64,000 nt of DNA from the NCBI GenBank assembly GCA_973895155.1, contig OZ316892.1, forward strand, positions 30,442,001-30,506,000, read 5' to 3'. Each line of letters begins with the position of its first letter. Positions within the stretch are counted from its first letter, which is position 1. The DNA comes from Marsupella aquatica. Lineage: Eukaryota > Marchantiophyta. Shown piece after piece: positions 58,356 to 64,000 of this stretch. Both the position numbers and the translations under genes were made by a program. The notes below the pieces were generated by a model. That model had not been told where the DNA came from. It was given only the letters and a program-made list of their open reading frames with translations, and searched no databases.

Positions 58356-59374
58356 GACCTTGAAAGGTGTGTTGCAGGACGAGATGTCGCGATCAATGAA
58401 CTTGAGTTGTTGAAATTGTCATCAGAAAGCAAGTTTGAAGATGTTCAACGGAAGCTTGTAGAGCAGGCAGTGCGCATGGAATCATGTTTAGGTGCTGAAT
58501 GTGCTTTGAAGGATATCCAAATGCGCATGGAAGAATTGGAAAGTGAACTTGCAAGGTGCACTAAACAACGAGATGATGCGAGCACACAACTTCAGTTGTT
58601 CAGATTAGAGTCACAGAGCAAGTTGGAAGACCTTCAACGAGCACTTGTAGAACAGACAAGGCTGAAGGCGGAATACGTAGTTGCTCACAAAGCTTTGAAG
58701 GAGCTCACAAAGCTTTGAAGGAGAACGAAATGTGCATGGGGGAACTGAGAAATGAGGTAGCAAAGTGCACTGCCGAATGCAATACTCAGCGCACTAACGT
58801 GGAGTCTTTGAAATTGGACTTAGAGCGTACAATGGCAGAGCTTGAACAGGTGCATTGTAGATTGGGCGAGAATGTAGACTTGCAACAAATAGTTTCAACT
58901 CAGAAAGTAGAATTAAAATTCAAGGATGACCAATTGCACATAGCTCTTGCAAAGGTTGAAGAGTTGGAATGTACAGTGAGGAATTTGAAGAGAAAGCAAG
59001 TGTCGAACGCTGAACCAGTTATACCGTTCATTGCGGAACCAAAGAGGCAAGCTCATGGACGTCCATTACTTGGTTCAACCTCCAACAATGAAATGACAAC
59101 AGTGCCATGTAAAAATCGCGTACAGAGGGATGAGATTGCAAGTTGTTCTCTGTCTGTGGTCTCGCAATTGACTCGTATTAATTTGGAGGACCCCCCAAAA
59201 AGGCGACGACTGTTGTGGTCTTTTGATAATGAAGGGGATAGCTTGGATCATGTTGACATTGACGCTACCTCCATAGGTCGTACAATTGCAGATTCCTGTT
59301 CCGATTCAGATTTAGATTCAGAGATGGACTTTCCCCGAGTCCGAGTCCAACCTTTTTTGCAAACAGAGGAACGA

Positions 59375-59473
59375 GTGAGTAAACTAACCATGTCGCAGCG
59401 TCTTGTCCAAATACTCAGTTTGGATGAGTAGAGCAGGTTAAGAAGGCTGACTGTTATTCCGTGACCATTGCAG
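59375..59473 (+). other. Intron joining the coiled coil to the helicase core
   Basis: Donor CGA|GTGAGTAAA, acceptor ATTGCAG|GAA, 99 nt, phase 0. Splicing here is what makes the coiled-coil region and the helicase one protein. Without it the coiled-coil frame would end at 59431. Confidence 0.6.
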
Positions 59474-62017
59474 GAATACATCAATGATAGGGACTTCACA
59501 GGAGAAGCAAGCCCACCAGATGGGCTTATGCAAAATGTGACAGTTTACCAACATCAACGGAAAGGTCTATCTGGATGTTGTCGAGGGAGAGTGGTGATTC
59601 CAAATGTTTTGGGGGCATTTTGGCAGATGACCAGGTAAAACCCTAAAGCTCACATCATTTCCTAATGTTGAGTGGGCTGCGCATTGACTTCAGGGTCATC
59701 ATGTGTTTTGTGGTGTGAACTTGGAATTTTCTTCCATGCATGAAATGAACTAACTGTATTTGTTGGTAGGGAATGGGGAAGACAATTCAACTGATTACAC
59801 TCTTAGTCACCAATCGACCACCCAGAAGCAAGACCCTTATCGTTTGTCCTGGAAGTGTTATGACTCAATGGAAATGTGAGATTACCACTAAAACTACTGC
59901 AAGGGCAAATGTAAAGGTGTTAATATTTCACGGGTCGGACAGATGTATGGATCCAAAGCAGTTGGCCTTATACGATGTTATAATTACCACTTACGGCACT
60001 CTCGCCCAACATTCCACTGCAGACCCACCTACACTGAGAAGAAAAGGGAAATTAAGTCAAAAAATTCCTGTGGAGCCAACACCCAAGAAAATGAAGGATC
60101 CATTGCCTCCTTGCCTGGAGCAGGTACAATGGTACAGGGTGATTCTAGACGAGTGTCAAGCAATCTCAAACCATAGGAGTGGCAGAGCATTAGCTGCTTG
60201 CAACCTACATGCAAGAAGCAGATGGTGTGTAAGCGGAACTCCTGTGTCAAATTCTACTTGGGAGGCATACAGTTATTTCAAATTTCTTGGATACCCCCCT
60301 TACTGTGACATAGACCGGTTCAAGATTTTGAGGCAGCATATTGCAAAAAGTAGGAAAGCTGGACACGCAATACTACACAAGGAGCTGAGGGCCATTACAT
60401 TGAGAAGAGATAAGAGTAAGACAACTACAACTACAATGTTCACATGTGTTGGAATTGGACTTTTCCATTATTTGGAATTGGTTGAATTTCATATGGATTT
60501 TGATGTGTTGTATGTTTGTATGCAATCTTATAGTTGGACATATTTTGTTTGCAGGTATCCTGAATCTACCTAAGAAGCATGTAAGAGTAGCTCATCTCGA
60601 CTTTTTAGTTGAAGGCGATGCCATAGTGTATAAGAAATTAGAGGCAAGGAGTGTAGCGGAAGACTCGGTATGTCCAAAGTTTGGCCCACCCTATGTGGGT
60701 GTACTTTGTCATTCTTCAATTGTGCACAGATACCGTGGTTGCCCTGTTGTTTTGTACAATTACTCAACCGGGTTGATTTGTGGGCTTCACAGAAGGGAAA
60801 TAAGAAAGAGAAAGCTAAATTGCTGTCGTTGATGCTGAGAATGAGACGCCACTGTGGGCATCGTGACCTTGTCTTTCACAATGAAAAAGAAGATAGTGTG
60901 AATACTCCCAAGATCCAACCCGATGGAGTCCGTTCAGACGAATTGGTAAACAAGTTGTTGGATGCTCCAGAAGGGGGGACTTGTAACAAGTGCCAGGTGA
61001 TTTTTCGCACATAGTAAATCCTATTTGTAAATCCAGTACCCCGTGGGAGTGTTGTTCAACCGGTGGCGATTGTTGAAACATTTGACATTGCACACTAACT
61101 TTGAAGTCCATTTTTGTAATATTTGCAGGGTGAGCTTTTTGATGACCCCATGATTTCCATCTGTGGTCACTATTACTGTTCCAGTTCAGCTTGTTATTTT
61201 GATCCACTGGAAGAGGACATAATATGCGGAGCACCAAACTGTAAGCAGCAAATTTCATGGAGTACGGTGTACAGAGTATGTGATATATGTACGTTGTCTG
61301 GCACTGAATTGGCAGAGGAGGACTTGGAAATTCTCGGTTTTCATACTTCTGGGCCATCACCCAAAATTGATGGTGTCATGTCTTACTTGAACGAGCTGCG
61401 AGAGTCTGGAAGTGACGATAAGATCATTGTGTTTTCTCAATGGACCGGCTTAATTGACTTGTTACAAGGACTTGAAAGTGCAAACATCCAGTTCACAAGG
61501 GTGGACGGGAGCATGAGTTTGGAGAAGCGTGACCAAAATCTGAGAGACTTTGCCGAATCTCGCCAGATATGCATAAAGCACCCCATATAGGTTGTTTTGG
61601 TGCATGTTTTTGAGAAATTGTACATCGGTCACTCACTAAGCATTTCACTACACTGGATTGATTCAGATACAAGTCGCCCTATTGTCATTAAAGGCTGCCA
61701 ATACGGGATTAAATATCACGGCTGCCAATCATGTACTCTTTACAGATATATGGTGGAATCCAACAGCAGAAGATCAAGCAGTGGACAGAACTCATCGTCT
61801 AGGGCAGACAAAAGAAGTGTTTGTTACACATTTCCTAATGAGGAATACTATTGAGGAGACATTGTGGCATGTACAACAGAGAAAGAGGACACTGATTGAT
61901 GAATGCGTACACGGAAGTTTGAGTAGCGGAAAAAAGGATAATGCAATATTGCAGGAAGTATTGAAAGAGGAGCGACTCAGGTTGTCTAGGCAACAGGCAG
62001 TAGGAAGGCCGAGATGA

Positions 62018-64000
62018 TAGAGCATTCACAAATTAAGGCACATTGCTCGCCATCTAGAGGCTTTTGAGGCAGGCTTTGAGACTCTTACAGTTATGACGAG
62101 TGATGGAGGCCACTTGAGCTGAGCTAATGACATCCTCTGCCACCATGTTGCCCAAGCATTTGCAAACCCTCCAGTTGGTGGTGTGCAAAGAGGTGCGTAT
62201 GTGCCGTACATGTTTTAACGGGTCACTCTGTAAAATTGTATTTGAAGTAGGCTAAGGCTTACTCCCATTGGATATGAGATGCAGGTGACGAGAATGCTGA
62301 TAGTGTATGCACCACACAGGGCCTAAAAAAGGATGCATCTATGGGCACATAACAAGTGGGTGAGATATGGCTTTGCATAGCACAAGTTCTGACACGAGTA
62401 TGTGGGCAGAAGAGAGAAAGGAAGTTCGGAAATTGACCATATTGTGATTGCAGCGGTGTATATCCTCCTCTGCATATAATGTCCAACTTCCTCTAACAAT
62501 ATGTGGCCTTTTCTTTCACCAGGTTATGTTTGTGATGCTTAATGATGTGTTGGATGTTGGTGTCAGACATCTAGCCATAGAGTATCGTGGTATGGATGCG
62601 TCCTTGCAATTGATTTCCCGGTTATTGTCCAAGATTGTGCTGCAAGTGAACAGTAAGCTCTTCGGGCTAGCTGCCTAGTTTTTGAGCAATATGGCTGGCT
62701 GTGGTGGGCCAATTGGATATGTAGATTCAGCCCCGACTGAGGGGAAAAAGCAGTGAAAAGTTGGAAGATGTCATTCCTGATTTGCTGAAGAACAAGTTGC
62801 TATCATGCACAAAGAAGGAGTCCTTGTGCAACGGAGTAGTATAAGAACAAGTTGCTATCATGCACAAAGAAGGAGTCCTTGTGCAACGGAGTAGTATAAG
62901 TGGGTATAGTTTATGGGAGGTGACTTGGCATGAGGTCAAGGGTATAGCACCCAACCTTGAAGTTGAGCTTTTCCCAGAACCCCAACTCGAGCCGGAACAA
63001 GAGTCAGCTGTTGTTTTGGACTCCTCCAATGAGACGGTGGAGTGGAGTGAACATCCTGTATGAACTGGTGAAGGGGATACAACTGTTGAACCCGAAAACA
63101 ACAGTCAAAGAGGAGGAAGCTGAGGTGCATTTGGCAAAATTTACCAAAAGCACAATGACAGGCAGGGTACGGTCTCGCCATTTCATGATTGCAAGGTGAA
63201 TTGCTGTGGATGGATGCAAAAGTGTGACCTCATTGATTGCATATTCAGTACCACTCGGGATGTGTGGTATTCCCACAATAAGCTGGAACTGTTGTCTTCT
63301 CTTGTGTGTATGGTGAAATTAATTGGATTTGTCATCAATTCATGGTGTAGGTGGTGAATTTTGTGGGTGCAACACTAAAAACTTGCGCTTTGGGTATAAT
63401 GTGGTCCACAAATATCCCCTGTAGATTGTGAGCAGCTCAAAGTCTGGTGCTCTTATTACTGTTATAGTTCATTGGCAGATTTTACACATCCTCGTACACA
63501 AAATTGAAGCGTAACTAAGCTGAACTTTTGTATAGATGATTGTAGGTGATGCAACATATGGCCATTTAAGATGTAGCTGAATATGGAACTTGCTACCTTG
63601 ACATTGCCCTTGCTTGTAGTGATCGGATGAGGATACATGAGTTCAATTAAAACCTACCTCTGACTGCAGGTGCACGGGAGCTGAACGTTGGATCCCTTGG
63701 GGAGTAGAAACCAGCAGCAAGTTTATCACCAGGACTCTTCACGCTGAGCACATGATGTGATGTTGCTCAGAGAAGTCTTCGTTCAACATTGAAGAACTAT
63801 TTCCTTACATGAATATAAACTTTTGTGTAGTGGATGACGTTTTTGGCTTGAGCAAGAATTCACCATTTTGAATTCAACTGAACTTTTTTTCCCCTCTTCA
63901 AAAAGTGAATTAACATTGTGGCGGATGTTGATTTCAGTTCAGCCTGCTACTGTAAGGAGGTTGAATGGGCAACCTTCTAGTAGGGGTTAGGGGTGAAGGT
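62018..64000 (+). other. Unresolved coding-like remnants
   Basis: Short plus-strand frames have protein-like stretches but no family: VRHLAIEYRGMDASLQLISR near 62560, GIAPNLEVELFPEPQLEPEQ near 62940, and CDLIDCIFSTTRDVWYSHNK near 63225. Stops and frame changes separate them. They may be exons of another gene or the decayed tail of the element carrying the helicase fusion. Confidence 0.3.
62788..62899 (+). repeat. 55-bp tandem duplication
   Basis: Two perfect copies of a 55-bp unit starting AAGAACAAGTTGCTATCATG lie at 62788-62842 and 62843-62897. Fifty-five is not a multiple of three, so it shifts any frame passing through. Confidence 0.9.

Larger units (their letters stand above)
56318..62017 (+). 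pseudogene. Mobile-domain-like, coiled-coil and SNF2-RING helicase fusion (Rad5/HLTF-like), damaged
   Basis: A small first exon may start at ATG 56318 (MEDKAESPYDEV). The main exon runs 56457-59374. Later exons are 59474-59634, 59770-60415, 60555-60667, 60793-60996, 61129-61566 and 61667-62017; each junction checked preserves frame. Domains: mobile-domain-like (KITQDVLHAAFKLPFG); a long coiled coil with 63-residue repeats; SNF2 core with Walker A DDQGMGKT, VILDECQAIS as motif II and SGTPVSNS as motif III; RING-like CNKC...CGHYYC...; helicase C with IIVFSQWT, VDGSMS and WWNPTAEDQAVDRTHRLGQ. Lesions: TAG at 56964-56966 and 57156-57158, a 20-bp duplication at 58684-58723, a one-base loss near 59571, and donor AT instead of GT at 61567. 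The family would remodel chromatin or act as a RING ubiquitin ligase in DNA repair. Confidence 0.75.

Overview
ORGANISM. This is nuclear DNA of a green plant (streptophyte). The evidence is spliced genes with GT..AG introns, plant-type telomere-like TTTAGGG tracts (41938-42018, 43124-43153), a PIF/Harbinger transposase paired with a trihelix-type DNA-binding gene, and plant-mobile-domain-like proteins. I cannot name the species. The repeat load and unusual gene families make a non-angiosperm lineage (charophyte alga, bryophyte, fern) a reasonable guess, but only that. The window is mostly mobile and repetitive DNA. Only one protein-coding gene looks intact, a spliced kinase-like gene at 21536-23630. 

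LAYOUT. 1-2778: right part of a 4.7-kb mobile element (copy A), inserted into an older DNA transposon. 2779-10215: that older transposon, with two divergent genes. One is a minus-strand ParB-like protein cut off by copy A. The other is a plus-strand DUF8039-like/DDE-type transposase unit. Between and inside them lie two oppositely oriented sets of CTCGAGA-N3-TCTCGAG palindromes. 11108-12720: element fragments. 13130-16500: a decayed PIF/Harbinger element with its trihelix partner. 17951-23630: a duplicated promoter/first-exon block and the kinase-like gene. 23640-27900: no convincing gene. 27913-28905: a G-rich 122-bp minisatellite. 28899-49300: nested repeat families and two complete 4.7-kb elements (B, 29398-34084; C, 36922-41616), each with a perfect 5-bp target duplication. 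49700-56000: coding remnants, dispersed repeats and a 116-bp satellite. 56318-62017: a multi-exon gene fusing a mobile-domain-like N-terminus, a 63-residue coiled-coil repeat and a Rad5/HLTF-like SNF2-RING helicase; it carries at least five lesions. 62018-64000: unresolved remnants. 

HOW THE PARTS RELATE. The 4.7-kb element family is the clearest candidate for something undescribed. It has TG..CA ends, a short imperfect terminal inverted repeat and 5-bp target duplications, but no long terminal repeats and no reverse transcriptase, integrase or transposase that I can see. Its single frame of about 1,220 codons carries a mobile-domain-like region followed by a long coiled coil. In each of the three copies this frame is broken by a different C-to-T nonsense change, which suggests decay under cytosine methylation. 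The helicase fusion at 56.3-62.0 kb shares the same order (mobile-domain-like region, then coiled coil).
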